From Arenicellales bacterium (GTDB lineage Bacteria; Pseudomonadota; Gammaproteobacteria; BMS3Bbin11): a DNA stretch of 64,000 nt. Shown here one piece after another: positions 20,991-31,339 of the stretch. A model generated the notes under the pieces. The model ran no database searches and was not told the DNA's origin. It was given only the letters and a program-made list of their open reading frames with translations. Position 1 is the first letter of the stretch. The number at the start of each line of letters is the position of its first letter. The DNA is taken from assembly GCA_029287915.1 (NCBI GenBank), contig JARFQE010000065.1, positions 25,877 through 89,876 of the forward strand, in the 5' to 3' direction. The position numbers were made by a program, and so were the translations under genes.

Positions 20991-21923
20991 ATGAGCACAG
21001 CATTTATATTTCCGGGCCAGGGTTCGCAATCTATCGGTATGATGAATTCACTGGCTGAATCAAACACAGTCATCCATGATACCTTTTCCGAGGCATCAGA
21101 CATTCTCGGCTATGACTTATGGGCACTGGTGACAGAAGGGCCTGTAGAGAAATTGAACTCTACTGAAATTACCCAACCAGCAATGCTGACTGCTGGTGTG
21201 GCCAGCTGGCGTGCCTGGCAGGCAGCCGGTGGAGCTAATCCTGCGATCATGGCTGGCCACAGTCTGGGTGAATATACTGCACTGGTCTGTGCCGGTGCGC
21301 TGAATTTTTCCGATGCAGTAGCACTGGTCTCTGATCGAGCTCATTTTATGCAACAAGCTGTAGCTGAAGGTGAGGGTGCCATGGCGGCAGTACTCGGGCT
21401 CGATGACGAGAGTGTCAGGACGCTCTGTCAGGAAAATGCTGGCGGCGAAGTACTGCAAGCGGTAAATTACAATGCTCCCGGGCAGGTAGTGGTAGCGGGA
21501 AGTGCCGCTGCAGTAAGTCGTCTTGTGCAGAATGCCAAAGTAGCTGGTGCCAAACGTGCGCTCGTCTTACCCGTCAGTGTTCCGTCACATTGTGCATTGA
21601 TGCGGCCCGCCTCAGAACAGATGTCAGCAAGGCTCAATGATGTGTCAATCAGCCAGTGCGCGATTCCTGTCATTCATAATGTTAACGTGCAGGCAGCAGC
21701 TGATGAAAACGAAATCCGTCAGCTGCTTGCCCGACAGATCTCTGAACCGGTACGCTGGGTTGAAACTATCAATAATATGCATGATCATGGGGTTGGTCTG
21801 CTGATTGAATGCGGGCCCGGCAAAGTCCTCTGTGGTCTAAGCAAACGCATTAATAGAGATATCAGCTGTATCCCATTGATAAATAAAGATTCTGTTGTTG
21901 CAGCACTGGAGGCGGAAAAGTGA
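20991..21923 (+). CDS. fabD: Malonyl-CoA-ACP transacylase
   Basis: FIFPGQGSQSIGM; GHSLGEYTALVCAGAL active site. Confidence 0.96.
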   Translation: MSTAFIFPGQGSQSIGMMNSLAESNTVIHDTFSEASDILGYDLWALVTEGPVEKLNSTEITQPAMLTAGVASWRAWQAAGGANPAIMAGHSLGEYTALVCAGALNFSDAVALVSDRAHFMQQAVAEGEGAMAAVLGLDDESVRTLCQENAGGEVLQAVNYNAPGQVVVAGSAAAVSRLVQNAKVAGAKRALVLPVSVPSHCALMRPASEQMSARLNDVSISQCAIPVIHNVNVQAAADENEIRQLLARQISEPVRWVETINNMHDHGVGLLIECGPGKVLCGLSKRINRDISCIPLINKDSVVAALEAEK

Positions 21924-22663
21924 AACTTGAAGGAAAAATCGCACTGGTAACAGGGGCCTCACGTGGTATAGGTGCTGCTATCGCAGATACGCTGGCAGCG
22001 CATGGTGCTTTTGTCATTGGTACGGCAACGACACATGGCGGCGCGCTGGCGATTGAAGAGCGCATCACGGCAGCTGGCTACGAAGGAGTGGGTCGTGAGC
22101 TCGATGTCACTTCCCAGCAGTCCATTGATGCCATTATCAAGGCGTGCGCTGTGCTGAAGGGTGCACCCACTATCCTGGTCAATAATGCCGGCATTACCCG
22201 CGACAATCTGCTAATGCGTATGAAAGAGGATGACTGGCAGACCATTATGGATACCAATCTGTCATCGGTGTTTCGTATGAGCAAGGCAGTACTGCGTGGA
22301 ATGATGAAAGCCAAACAGGGTCGAATCATCAGTGTTACCTCAGTAGTGGGCGCAACGGGTAATCCCGGACAGGTCAACTATTCAGCAGCAAAAGCCGGTG
22401 TAGCTGGCTTCAGCAGGGCGATGGCACGGGAAGTAGCCTCTCGCAATATCACTGTCAATACCGTTGCACCGGGTTTTATAGATACAGATATGACCCGCGC
22501 TTTAGCAGATGACCAGCGTCAGAAATTAATTAATGAAATTCCACTTTCACGTCTCGGTACGGCTGAAGATATCGCCGCAGCAGTCCTGTTTCTGGCGTCC
22601 GATGATGCTTCTTATATCACCGGCACTGAAATTCATGTAAACGGTGGCATGTATATGGGGTAG
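21920..22663 (+). CDS. fabG: 3-oxoacyl-ACP reductase
   Basis: ALVTGASRGIGAAIA; VNNAGITRDNLLMRM; YSAAKAGV; C-terminal VNGGMYMG. Confidence 0.97.
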   Translation: MKLEGKIALVTGASRGIGAAIADTLAAHGAFVIGTATTHGGALAIEERITAAGYEGVGRELDVTSQQSIDAIIKACAVLKGAPTILVNNAGITRDNLLMRMKEDDWQTIMDTNLSSVFRMSKAVLRGMMKAKQGRIISVTSVVGATGNPGQVNYSAAKAGVAGFSRAMAREVASRNITVNTVAPGFIDTDMTRALADDQRQKLINEIPLSRLGTAEDIAAAVLFLASDDASYITGTEIHVNGGMYMG

Positions 22664-22764
22664 AATAACCGTTCTGCAGAGTCACTCGGTTGGACTGCTA
22701 ATTTCAAATATGGTATCAATGCCATGGAGAACATTTTTGTTTAATTACAGAGGAAAATAATCAA

Positions 22765-23001
22765 ATGAGTAGTGTTGAAGAACGCGTCAAGAAAATTGTA
22801 GCTGAACAACTCAGTACCAGCGAAGACCAGATTTCCAATACGTCTTCTTTTGTCGATGATCTGGGCGCAGATTCACTCGATACAGTTGAACTTGTTATGG
22901 CTCTGGAAGAAGAATTTGACCTCGAGATTCCGGATGATGAAGCCGAGAAGATCACCACAGTTCAGCAGGCTATCGATCACATTAATGCTGCTACCAGCTA
23001 G
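22765..23001 (+). CDS. acpP: Acyl carrier protein
   Basis: [39 protein letters not shown]. Confidence 0.98.
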   Translation: MSSVEERVKKIVAEQLSTSEDQISNTSSFVDDLGADSLDTVELVMALEEEFDLEIPDDEAEKITTVQQAIDHINAATS

Positions 23002-23018
23002 TACTATATAGTAGGGGA

Positions 23019-23054
23019 AAGCCGCTGCATCTTATATAGAGCAGCGGCTTTTTT
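23019..23054 (+). terminator. Intrinsic terminator/attenuator downstream of acpP
   Basis: AAGCCGCTGC-(12 nt)-GCAGCGGCTT followed by a T run. Confidence 0.85.
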
Positions 23055-23102
23055 CTGATTATAGGTTATGCCTCTAACAGACCATTTGCCGAGAAAATAT
23101 AA

Positions 23103-24344
23103 GTGAGTAAGCGTCGTGTTGTTATTACTGGTATAGGAATTCATTCTCCAGCAGGCCTGGGACTGGATGCCAACTGGCAGAATATTACTGCCGGTAAAAG
23201 TGGTATCAGCACTATAAAAAGTTTTGATACAACAGGTATGCCCGCGACGATTGCTGGACAGATTGTTGATTTTGAGCCTGAGAACTGGATCGACAGTAAA
23301 TCCTGCCGCAAAATGGATCGCTTCATACAGCTTGGTATGGCTGCTGGTCTTGACGCGCTGGCGGATTCCGGGTTTGAGGTCACTGATGAAAATGCACATC
23401 GTGTAGGCGTCCATATTGGTGCAGGTATCGGTGGCCTCGCAACCATCGAAAAACAGACACGGGCGTTATTTGAGCGCGGACCACGACGTATTTCGCCCTT
23501 TTACATCCCCAGCAGCATCATCAATATGATTTCTGGTAACCTGTCTATTGCGCTGGGTGCAAAAGGCCCCAATCTAGCTATTGTAACTGCCTGCGCGACA
23601 GGGACCCACTCGATTGGCGATGCTGCCAGGTTAATTGAATATGGCGATGCTGATGTCATGTTCGCTGGAGGCTCAGAAAGCTCTATTACCCCGACAGGAC
23701 TGGCCGGGTTTGGCAACGCGAAGACACTAAGCACCCGAAATGATGATCCGCAGGCAGCTTCACGCCCCTGGGATAAAGGCCGCGATGGATTTGTTATGGG
23801 TGAAGGCTCAGCAGTAATGGTGCTGGAGGAACTCGAACACGCACGAAATCGTGGTGCACAAATCTATGCTGAGCTGGCAGGTTTTGGACTCAGTGGCGAT
23901 GCCTATCACATGACCAGCCCCATACCGGGTGGCACAGGTGCGGCACTTTGTATGGAAAATGCCATGCGCAATGCCTGCGTAAATCCACAGGATATTGATT
24001 ACATCAATGCTCATGGTACGTCTACGCTTCTTGGTGACATTGCAGAAACCCAGGCGGTGAAACTGGCCATGGGTGATTATGCAAGCTCGATTGCAGTCAG
24101 TTCTACAAAGTCCATGACGGGCCATCTATTGGGCGCGGCAGGTGCAATTGAGGCTGTTTATGCCACCCTAGCAATAAAACACCAGGTTGCTCCGCCGACG
24201 ATTAATCTTGAAGATCCTGATCCGGAATGTGATCTGGATTATGTACCTGGCACTGCAAGAGATATGAAGATTGATGTTGCGATGTCGAATTCTTTTGGAT
24301 TTGGCGGCACCAATGGCACCCTGGTCATGAAACGAATGTCCTGA
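23103..24344 (+). CDS. fabF: 3-oxoacyl-ACP synthase II
   Basis: RRVVITGIGIHSPAGLG; ACATGTHSIGDA; NAHGTSTLLGD; SFGFGGTNGTLV; GTG start. Confidence 0.96.
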   Translation: MSKRRVVITGIGIHSPAGLGLDANWQNITAGKSGISTIKSFDTTGMPATIAGQIVDFEPENWIDSKSCRKMDRFIQLGMAAGLDALADSGFEVTDENAHRVGVHIGAGIGGLATIEKQTRALFERGPRRISPFYIPSSIINMISGNLSIALGAKGPNLAIVTACATGTHSIGDAARLIEYGDADVMFAGGSESSITPTGLAGFGNAKTLSTRNDDPQAASRPWDKGRDGFVMGEGSAVMVLEELEHARNRGAQIYAELAGFGLSGDAYHMTSPIPGGTGAALCMENAMRNACVNPQDIDYINAHGTSTLLGDIAETQAVKLAMGDYASSIAVSSTKSMTGHLLGAAGAIEAVYATLAIKHQVAPPTINLEDPDPECDLDYVPGTARDMKIDVAMSNSFGFGGTNGTLVMKRMS

Positions 24345-24362
24345 TCCTGCTGGATCTCAGTC

Positions 24363-25751
24363 TTGTCAACACCCTGCCTGGTACGACAACTCGCGCACTG
24401 CCCCGATCTTTTTGATCTGGCAGAAGCGCATCCTGAAAGATACCCATTCCTGCTTGAGAACACCGGCGAGCCTTCGTCACTGGGCCGCTTTGATATCCTG
24501 TTCGCTTTTCCCGGAACACAACTGACCTGTCTGGCAAACGGCAGTCTGCTACTGGATGGTGAGAACCTGGGTGAAATACCGTTTCTCGATAAGCTTGATT
24601 CAATTTATCGACAGCATGAAAGTAAGACAAACCATGCCAATGAACATAAACTGCCTTTCTATGGCGGCTGGTTCCTGTACCTGGGCTACGAACTGGTAGA
24701 AGAAATAGAACCTGTTCTCAGTACCTTCCTGCACCAGCCGGAACTGCCCCGCGCAATGATGGTAGAAATCCCTGCCGGCATAGTCCGTAACAGGGAAACT
24801 GGGCAAGACTATGTTTTTGCCAGTGGTGATGGTGCTGCACAACGACTTGATGAAATTATCAAGGATGTCATTCTGCTAACCGAAGAAGCACCCACCGGTA
24901 AGGCTGAAAACAACCCGTTTTTTTGCGATATATGGGAAGAAGAGGGCGATCAATATCTGCAAAGCATCAAGCGGATAAAAGAGTATGTGCGTGCTGGTGA
25001 TGTATTTCAGGTCAATCTGTCGCGTCGTTGGCAGGCTGAATGTAACCATGCCGTGTCAGTGACGGATGCCTGGCGCAGGTTACGGCAATCAAATCCGGCA
25101 CCCTTTGCCGCCTGGGCAAGACTCGATCATAAAACTACCATTCTATCCTCATCACCAGAACGCCTGCTGCAACAGCGACAGGGCAGAGTTAGTACACGAC
25201 CCATTGCAGGCACCTATCCGCGCAGTAATGACCAGAGAATCGACAGCCAGCTATCTGCTGAGCTGTTGCTGCATCCTAAAGAACGTGCCGAACATATCAT
25301 GCTGGTCGATCTTGAAAGAAATGATCTTGGCCGGATTTGCCAGCCGGGATCTATTCAGGTTGATGATCTTATGGTGCTGGAGAGCTATGCCCATGTGCAT
25401 CACATAGTTTCAGATATTAGTGGTGTGCTAAAGGAGGGTGTGTTACCTGGTGAGATAATTCGCGCTGTCTTCCCTGGCGGTACAATTACCGGTTGCCCGA
25501 AGGTTCGCTGCATGGAGATTATTGCCGAGCTGGAGACTGAAGCACGTGATGCCTATACTGGCTCTGTTGGCTATCTATGTCACAATGGCGATATGGATCT
25601 GAATATTCTAATAAGGACGATCACACACTACAATAACCGTTACAGTTTTCGTGCCGGGGCTGGAATTGTGGCTGATTCAGATCCGCTACGGGAGCTGGAT
25701 GAAACACGTTCCAAGGCGAGAGGCCTGACCAGTATATTTTCTTCGGTGTAG
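24363..25751 (+). CDS. pabB: Aminodeoxychorismate synthase component I
   Basis: VFQVNLSRRW; RPIAGTYPRS; LVDLERNDLGRICQPGS; FPGGTITGCPKVRCMEIIAELE; TTG start. Confidence 0.92.
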   Translation: MSTPCLVRQLAHCPDLFDLAEAHPERYPFLLENTGEPSSLGRFDILFAFPGTQLTCLANGSLLLDGENLGEIPFLDKLDSIYRQHESKTNHANEHKLPFYGGWFLYLGYELVEEIEPVLSTFLHQPELPRAMMVEIPAGIVRNRETGQDYVFASGDGAAQRLDEIIKDVILLTEEAPTGKAENNPFFCDIWEEEGDQYLQSIKRIKEYVRAGDVFQVNLSRRWQAECNHAVSVTDAWRRLRQSNPAPFAAWARLDHKTTILSSSPERLLQQRQGRVSTRPIAGTYPRSNDQRIDSQLSAELLLHPKERAEHIMLVDLERNDLGRICQPGSIQVDDLMVLESYAHVHHIVSDISGVLKEGVLPGEIIRAVFPGGTITGCPKVRCMEIIAELETEARDAYTGSVGYLCHNGDMDLNILIRTITHYNNRYSFRAGAGIVADSDPLRELDETRSKARGLTSIFSSV

Positions 25752-25976
25752 TGCCCGCGGCGGGTCAAGCGGATGATATAAACCAACGTTAATAACATAT
25801 AAGATTTAGACACCCCATTCATAGACTATCGCAGAAGAATCGTTTAACCTTCCTGCGAAACAAAATGGAATAATAACGAATAAAGATCTCCGTCCTGTTA
25901 ATTATCCCCCTGAATGGAAGCTACCAAGGTCGGATATCACAAGCTTGCAGTTAAGCAAAAAACCTGGAGGAAAAAA

Positions 25977-26984
25977 ATGAAACTGATACAAAAGACACTT
26001 ACCGCTGTAGCTGTTGCCGCTATGCTGGCCGTCCCGTTAGCGAATGCCCACGCCGCTGACATAAAACTTAAGGCATCGCACCAGTGGCCAGGCGGCAAAG
26101 GAGACATTCGAGACGAGATGGTGCAGATGATTGCCCGTGATATGAATGAGTCAGGCCTTGGCGTCAACATTAGAGTCTATCCCGGAAAGTCATTGTTCAA
26201 ACCAAAGGAGCAGTGGGGTGCGATGACCAAGGGCAAGCTGGATATTACTGCTTTTCCACTGGCCTATGCAGGGGGTAGACACCCGGAGTTCAACCTGACA
26301 CTAATGCCGGGTATGGTAAAAAATCACGACCATGCTCAGCGTCTGAACAAGTCACCATTCATGCAACACATCAAGAAGATTATGGATGATGCAGGGGTTA
26401 TGGTACTGGCCGATACCTGGCTGGCTGGCGGTTTCGTATCAAAAAAAGAGTGTATTCTGGAACCTGATGATGTGAAAGGCATGAAATTCCGTGCTGCCGG
26501 TAAAGCCTTCAACCAGATGCTGAATGCAGCTGGTGCTTCTATAGCATCAATGCCTTCCTCTGAAATTTACTCAGGCCTGCAGACAGGCGTAATCGATGGT
26601 GCCAATACGTCCTCTTCATCACTGGTTTCTTATCGAATCTATGAACAGGTTAGTTGCCTGACAGCACCGGGCAAGAACGCGCTGTGGGTAATGTATGAGC
26701 CTATACTAATGGCCAAGAAAAGTTTTGCAAAACTAAACCCGGAACAGCAGAAGGCGTTGTTGAAGGCGGCTGAAAAAGCAGAACAGTTCGCACACCAGGC
26801 CTCTATCGAAGCAGACCAGAAACTGGTCGATGCCTACAAAAAAGCCGGTGTGAAAGTGGTTGAGATGACTGCTGATCAGGCTGCTATGTGGCGCAAGATA
26901 GCAGATACTTCCAGCTATAAAGACTTTAGTGATAGTGTAAAAGGCGGTAAGGAACTGCTGGACATGGCACTTAGCGTAGAGTAA
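25977..26984 (+). CDS. TRAP transporter substrate-binding protein (DctP family)
   Basis: Signal peptide MKLIQKTLTAVAVAAMLAVPLANAHAA; PSSEIYSGLQTGVIDGA; GGAGG RBS upstream. Confidence 0.93.
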   Translation: MKLIQKTLTAVAVAAMLAVPLANAHAADIKLKASHQWPGGKGDIRDEMVQMIARDMNESGLGVNIRVYPGKSLFKPKEQWGAMTKGKLDITAFPLAYAGGRHPEFNLTLMPGMVKNHDHAQRLNKSPFMQHIKKIMDDAGVMVLADTWLAGGFVSKKECILEPDDVKGMKFRAAGKAFNQMLNAAGASIASMPSSEIYSGLQTGVIDGANTSSSSLVSYRIYEQVSCLTAPGKNALWVMYEPILMAKKSFAKLNPEQQKALLKAAEKAEQFAHQASIEADQKLVDAYKKAGVKVVEMTADQAAMWRKIADTSSYKDFSDSVKGGKELLDMALSVE

Positions 26985-27130
26985 GTGGCAAAATTGATTG
27001 CCTGGGTTGTGCGCAATGATGCTCGCAATGTATGTTTATTGCGGGCAGTAAATTGGATTTAGAAAACTCAACCCAGGCTGATTAATATTCTTCACACACT
27101 GTTTTTTCTGTGCCTGAGAAGTAGCCTATA

Positions 27131-27655
27131 ATGGATACATTTATTCGATTCACCGCCGGGCTCTCACGATTCCTTGGTATCGTTGCGGCCATTCTACTTG
27201 TTGTCGCTGTAATTATTATCTGTCAGATGGTGATAACGCGCTACGCATTAAATCAATCCACACACTGGCAGACTGAATTTGTTACATATACCCTGATGGC
27301 CGCCACCTTTCTGGGTGCACCTTATGTGCTACTTACGCGTGGCCATGTCAATGTAGAGCTTATACCGCTGGCAGTGAAGCCCAGAATCCGTTTCCTGTTG
27401 GCGCTGCTGGCCTATAGTGGCTCAGCTATCCTTTGTGTACTGCTGGCCTACTATAGTTTTCTGTTCTGGCACGAGGCCTGGGTGGAGGACTGGAGTTCCG
27501 ATACTATATGGGGGCCCAAACTGTGGAAAGTCTACCTGTCCATGCCTGTTGGCTTTATCACCATCTCTCTGCAGTACCTGGCAGATTTGCTCTGTTTGAT
27601 CACTGGAAGGGAACCGCCGTTTGGCATTAGTGACATTAACGCGGAGGCATCCTGA
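27131..27655 (+). CDS. TRAP transporter small permease (DctQ family)
   Basis: 174 aa with 4 TM; QTEFVTYTLMAATFLGAPYVLLTRGHVNVEL. Confidence 0.92.
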   Translation: MDTFIRFTAGLSRFLGIVAAILLVVAVIIICQMVITRYALNQSTHWQTEFVTYTLMAATFLGAPYVLLTRGHVNVELIPLAVKPRIRFLLALLAYSGSAILCVLLAYYSFLFWHEAWVEDWSSDTIWGPKLWKVYLSMPVGFITISLQYLADLLCLITGREPPFGISDINAEAS

Positions 27656-28971
27656 TGGACCCACTGATTCTTGGTCTGCTGGCCGCTGTTGTTCTTGTTA
27701 TGCTGCTGCTGAGCGGTATGCCAGTAGCATTCGCTCTGGGTTTCACTGCAGTTCTGTTCCTTGTTATCGAAGACGGTGTGGGTGCTTTTGATGTAGTGGC
27801 AGATACACTATTTTCATCGCTCGATGAATTCGCTCTGCTGTCGATCCCGATGTTTCTGCTGATGGGTTCGGCGATTGCTGCATCGCGTGCAGGCGCAGAT
27901 CTATACGAAGCACTTGATCGATGGTTATACCGAGTACCCGGCGGCTTGCTTATATCCAATATTGGTGCCTGTGGTGTGTTTGCCGCATTGACTGGGTCGT
28001 CACCAGCTACCTGCGCAGCAATTGGCAAGATGGGGATCCCGGAAATGCGCCAGCGCGGTTATCCGGCAAGCCTGGCCACGGGAGCTATTGCCGCTGGTGG
28101 GACACTGGGCATACTGATCCCACCGTCGATAACTATGATTGTCTACGGTATTGCCACCGAGACCTCGATAGGGCGTCTGTTCATCGCCGGCATTCTGCCG
28201 GGCGTCATGCTGATGCTGTTGTTTATGGCCTGGTCGCTATTTTATGCCTATAGAAAAGGTTATCACTTCACCGAGCCTGGCAAGCGCTTCTCGTTGCGAG
28301 AAAAGCTGATAGTCCTGCCCAGGATCCTGCCATTTCTTGCGTTAATTGTACTCGTGCTCTGGGCCCTGTACGGTGGTGTCGCAACACCATCTGAGGCATC
28401 TGGCGTTGGCGCAATGATCAGTATCCTGCTGGTGGTCATTATTTATCACGTCTGGCAGCCAGTAAAATTATGGGAGATCGTACGTGGTGCCACGCGAGAA
28501 TCGGTAATGCTGATGATGATCATCGGTATGGCAGGCCTGTTCAGTTACATGATGTCGAGTCTGTATATCACGCAGGGAATTGCCGAGTGGATCGCAGGTA
28601 TGGAAGTCAATAAATGGCAGTTGCTGTTCTATGTCAACCTGTTCCTGCTGGTAGCCGGTTTTTTTCTGCCGCCGGTAGCGGTCATATTGATGACCTCCCC
28701 AACCATCGTGCCAATTATTACCCAGGCTGGCTTTGACCCGATATGGTTCGGCGTAGTGCTTACTCTAAACATGGAAATTGGACTTATAACACCACCAGTT
28801 GGCCTTAATCTCTATGTCATCAACGGTATCGTCAAGGACGTAGATCTTAAGACCGTTCTATGGGGAGCATTGCCCTTTATGCTCTGTCTGGTGCTCGGTA
28901 TTGTGCTGCTGGCGATATTTCCTGCCATTGCCACCTGGCTGCCTGATTACCTGATGAAATCAGTTGGCTGA
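27655..28971 (+). CDS. TRAP transporter large permease (DctM family)
   Basis: 438 aa polytopic; GMPVAFALGFTAVLF; GTLGILIPPSITMIVYGIATETSIGRLFIAGILPG. Confidence 0.94.
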   Translation: MDPLILGLLAAVVLVMLLLSGMPVAFALGFTAVLFLVIEDGVGAFDVVADTLFSSLDEFALLSIPMFLLMGSAIAASRAGADLYEALDRWLYRVPGGLLISNIGACGVFAALTGSSPATCAAIGKMGIPEMRQRGYPASLATGAIAAGGTLGILIPPSITMIVYGIATETSIGRLFIAGILPGVMLMLLFMAWSLFYAYRKGYHFTEPGKRFSLREKLIVLPRILPFLALIVLVLWALYGGVATPSEASGVGAMISILLVVIIYHVWQPVKLWEIVRGATRESVMLMMIIGMAGLFSYMMSSLYITQGIAEWIAGMEVNKWQLLFYVNLFLLVAGFFLPPVAVILMTSPTIVPIITQAGFDPIWFGVVLTLNMEIGLITPPVGLNLYVINGIVKDVDLKTVLWGALPFMLCLVLGIVLLAIFPAIATWLPDYLMKSVG

Positions 28972-29013
28972 AGTGACTGATATCTGCTGTAAGAACTGCT
29001 ATCGGTTAATACA

Positions 29014-29805
29014 GTGATGGATTTGACAACACTGCTGATATCGGGTGCGATTGCCGGTACGCTGGCAGGGTTGCTGGGGATTGGTGGCGGCATCGTGATT
29101 GTTCCCATAGTTACGTTGTTGTTTGAAAGTCAGGGTCTGCAAGAAGGAATGGCAATCAAGATGGCCCTTGGCACATCACTTGCGACCATTATTGTCACTG
29201 CCATCAGCAGCATCTACACTCATCATCGCAAGCGGGCTGTTGACTGGAATATATTTACCATGATGGCGCCGGGTATTCTCGCTGGTTCACTGCTAGGAGC
29301 CTGGTTCGCCGACCTGATACCGGGAAAAATTCTCTATTTCGCATTCATTATTTTTCTATTTGCCGTCTCGCTGCAAATGGCATTCAGCCGAGTTTCGGCA
29401 CACCGTGGTCTACCCGGTAGACTGGCGATAAATGGCATATCGACAGGCTTCGGAGTGGTATCGGCTCTGATGGGAGTCGGTGGTGGATCTTTAAACGTAC
29501 CCTTCCTCAGCTACTGTGGAATTCCTATCAAACGGGCAATTGCCACTGCTGCGGCGATTGGCCTGCCAATCGCCGTCAGCGCCACCATCGGCTACATTGT
29601 TGGTGGCCTGAATGAAGAAAATCTACCTGCCGGCAGTATAGGCTATGTGAATCTGCCGGTATTTGGCGGCGTAGTCGCAGCCAGCCTGATATTTGCGCCC
29701 CTCGGCGCTACGCTTGCTCACAAGTTGCCGGATTTGCTACTAAGGCGCTTTTTTGCTGTTTTCCTTTTTGTACTGGCATGTAAAATGACCTTCAACCTAT
29801 TATGA
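29014..29805 (+). CDS. TauE/SafE family permease
   Basis: GLLGIGGGIVIVPIVTLLFE and GVGGGSLNVPFLSYCGIPIKRAIATAAAIGLPIA repeats. Confidence 0.9.
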   Translation: MMDLTTLLISGAIAGTLAGLLGIGGGIVIVPIVTLLFESQGLQEGMAIKMALGTSLATIIVTAISSIYTHHRKRAVDWNIFTMMAPGILAGSLLGAWFADLIPGKILYFAFIIFLFAVSLQMAFSRVSAHRGLPGRLAINGISTGFGVVSALMGVGGGSLNVPFLSYCGIPIKRAIATAAAIGLPIAVSATIGYIVGGLNEENLPAGSIGYVNLPVFGGVVAASLIFAPLGATLAHKLPDLLLRRFFAVFLFVLACKMTFNLL

Positions 29806-29821
29806 AAGTCAGTATATTCAA

Positions 29822-31339
29822 ATGAGTAGCGCTAACCTTTTTTCCCTGTTCAGTGATAACTTTCCAGCCCAGGCAGATGCAGTTTTTCTGGACGGAATTG
29901 ATGGCCGGCAACTACGCTACGGAGAGCTGAATCAACGCACCGGGCAGATGCTCAGCCTGATGAAGAAGCTGTCAATAAAGAAGGGCGATCGCGTCGTTGT
30001 TCAGGTTGAAAAGTCCATTGAGGCTGTGCTGCTATACCTGGGCTGCCTGCGTGCAGGTGTGATCTATATCCCGCTGAATACCGCCTATACCTCGAATGAG
30101 GTAAATTTCTTCCTCGGAGACGCATCACCACAGCTATTTGTTTGCATGCCGAACAGGCTCGATGAACTGAAAAGTGTGGCACAGCGGCAGGGTGTGCCTG
30201 AACTCTTGACACTGGGTGCTGCAGGTGATGGCGAATTGATGGCAGCTGTGTCGTCAATGCCTGAGTGTGAGGACATCGCTAACATTGCAACAGACGACCT
30301 CGCAGCCATCCTTTACACCTCCGGCACCACCGGACGCTCGAAGGGTGCCATGCTTAGCCATGGCAATCTTGCTGCCAATGCAAGGGTACTATTTGCTTAC
30401 TGGCACTGGCAAAACAACGATGTGCTGCTGCATGCACTGCCGATCTATCATGTTCATGGCCTGTTTGTAGCCTTGCACTGTGCCCTGCTGGGCGCTTCAC
30501 GAGTCATATTCATGCCACGATTCGAAGTAAGTACTGTATTGCAGAAATTGCCTGAATCTACTGTGATGATGGGGGTGCCAACCTTTTACACCCGTTTGTT
30601 AGATGATGCAGGTTTCAACCGAAGCATCTGCAGTAATATGCGTCTTTTCATCTCTGGTTCTGCGCCACTGCTGGCGGAAACCCATCGTGATTTCGAAGCT
30701 CGCACAGGACACCGCATTCTGGAGCGTTATGGGATGACGGAAACTGGCATGATTACATCCAATCCCTACGATGGAGAGCGTATCGCCGGTACTGTCGGTT
30801 ATCCCTTACCCGGCATCAGCGCCCGAGTCGCCGATAATGATGGCAGGGAATTGCCGCGCGGCGAGTCCGGTGTGCTTGAAATTGCAGGACCAAACGTGTT
30901 TCAGGGGTACTGGCAGATGCCGGATAAAACAGCTGAAGAGTTCCGCGCTGATGGCTGGTTCATCACTGGTGATATCGCGGTGATGGACGATGATGGACGC
31001 GTAACCATCGTCGGCCGTGCAAAGGACCTGATTATTTCAGGTGGTTTCAACGTCTATCCGAAGGAGGTCGAGTCCGAAATAGACGCACTGCCAGGTGTAA
31101 AAGAATCGGCAGTGATTGGTGTGCCACATCCTGACTTCGGAGAAGGGGTGACTGCAATTGTGGTAGCGGATGATAGCACCGAAATCAACGAGCAAATCAT
31201 CTTTGATGCATTACGCGATCGACTTGCACGTTTCAAGCAACCGAAGCAGATTTTTATTGTCGATGAATTACCGCGAAATACTATGGGCAAGGTGCAAAAA
31301 AACATTCTGCGTAAGAGTTACCGGGATATTTTCAAATGA
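29822..31339 (+). CDS. matB: Malonyl-CoA synthetase (MatB-type acyl-CoA ligase)
   Basis: LYTSGTTGRSKGAMLSHGNLAANA; LHALPIYHVHGLFVALH; VLMGVPTFYTRLL-like; ERYGMTETGMITSNPYDGERIAGTVG; MGKVQKNILRKSYRDIFK, closely resembling remembered MatB sequences. Confidence 0.88.
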   Translation: MSSANLFSLFSDNFPAQADAVFLDGIDGRQLRYGELNQRTGQMLSLMKKLSIKKGDRVVVQVEKSIEAVLLYLGCLRAGVIYIPLNTAYTSNEVNFFLGDASPQLFVCMPNRLDELKSVAQRQGVPELLTLGAAGDGELMAAVSSMPECEDIANIATDDLAAILYTSGTTGRSKGAMLSHGNLAANARVLFAYWHWQNNDVLLHALPIYHVHGLFVALHCALLGASRVIFMPRFEVSTVLQKLPESTVMMGVPTFYTRLLDDAGFNRSICSNMRLFISGSAPLLAETHRDFEARTGHRILERYGMTETGMITSNPYDGERIAGTVGYPLPGISARVADNDGRELPRGESGVLEIAGPNVFQGYWQMPDKTAEEFRADGWFITGDIAVMDDDGRVTIVGRAKDLIISGGFNVYPKEVESEIDALPGVKESAVIGVPHPDFGEGVTAIVVADDSTEINEQIIFDALRDRLARFKQPKQIFIVDELPRNTMGKVQKNILRKSYRDIFK

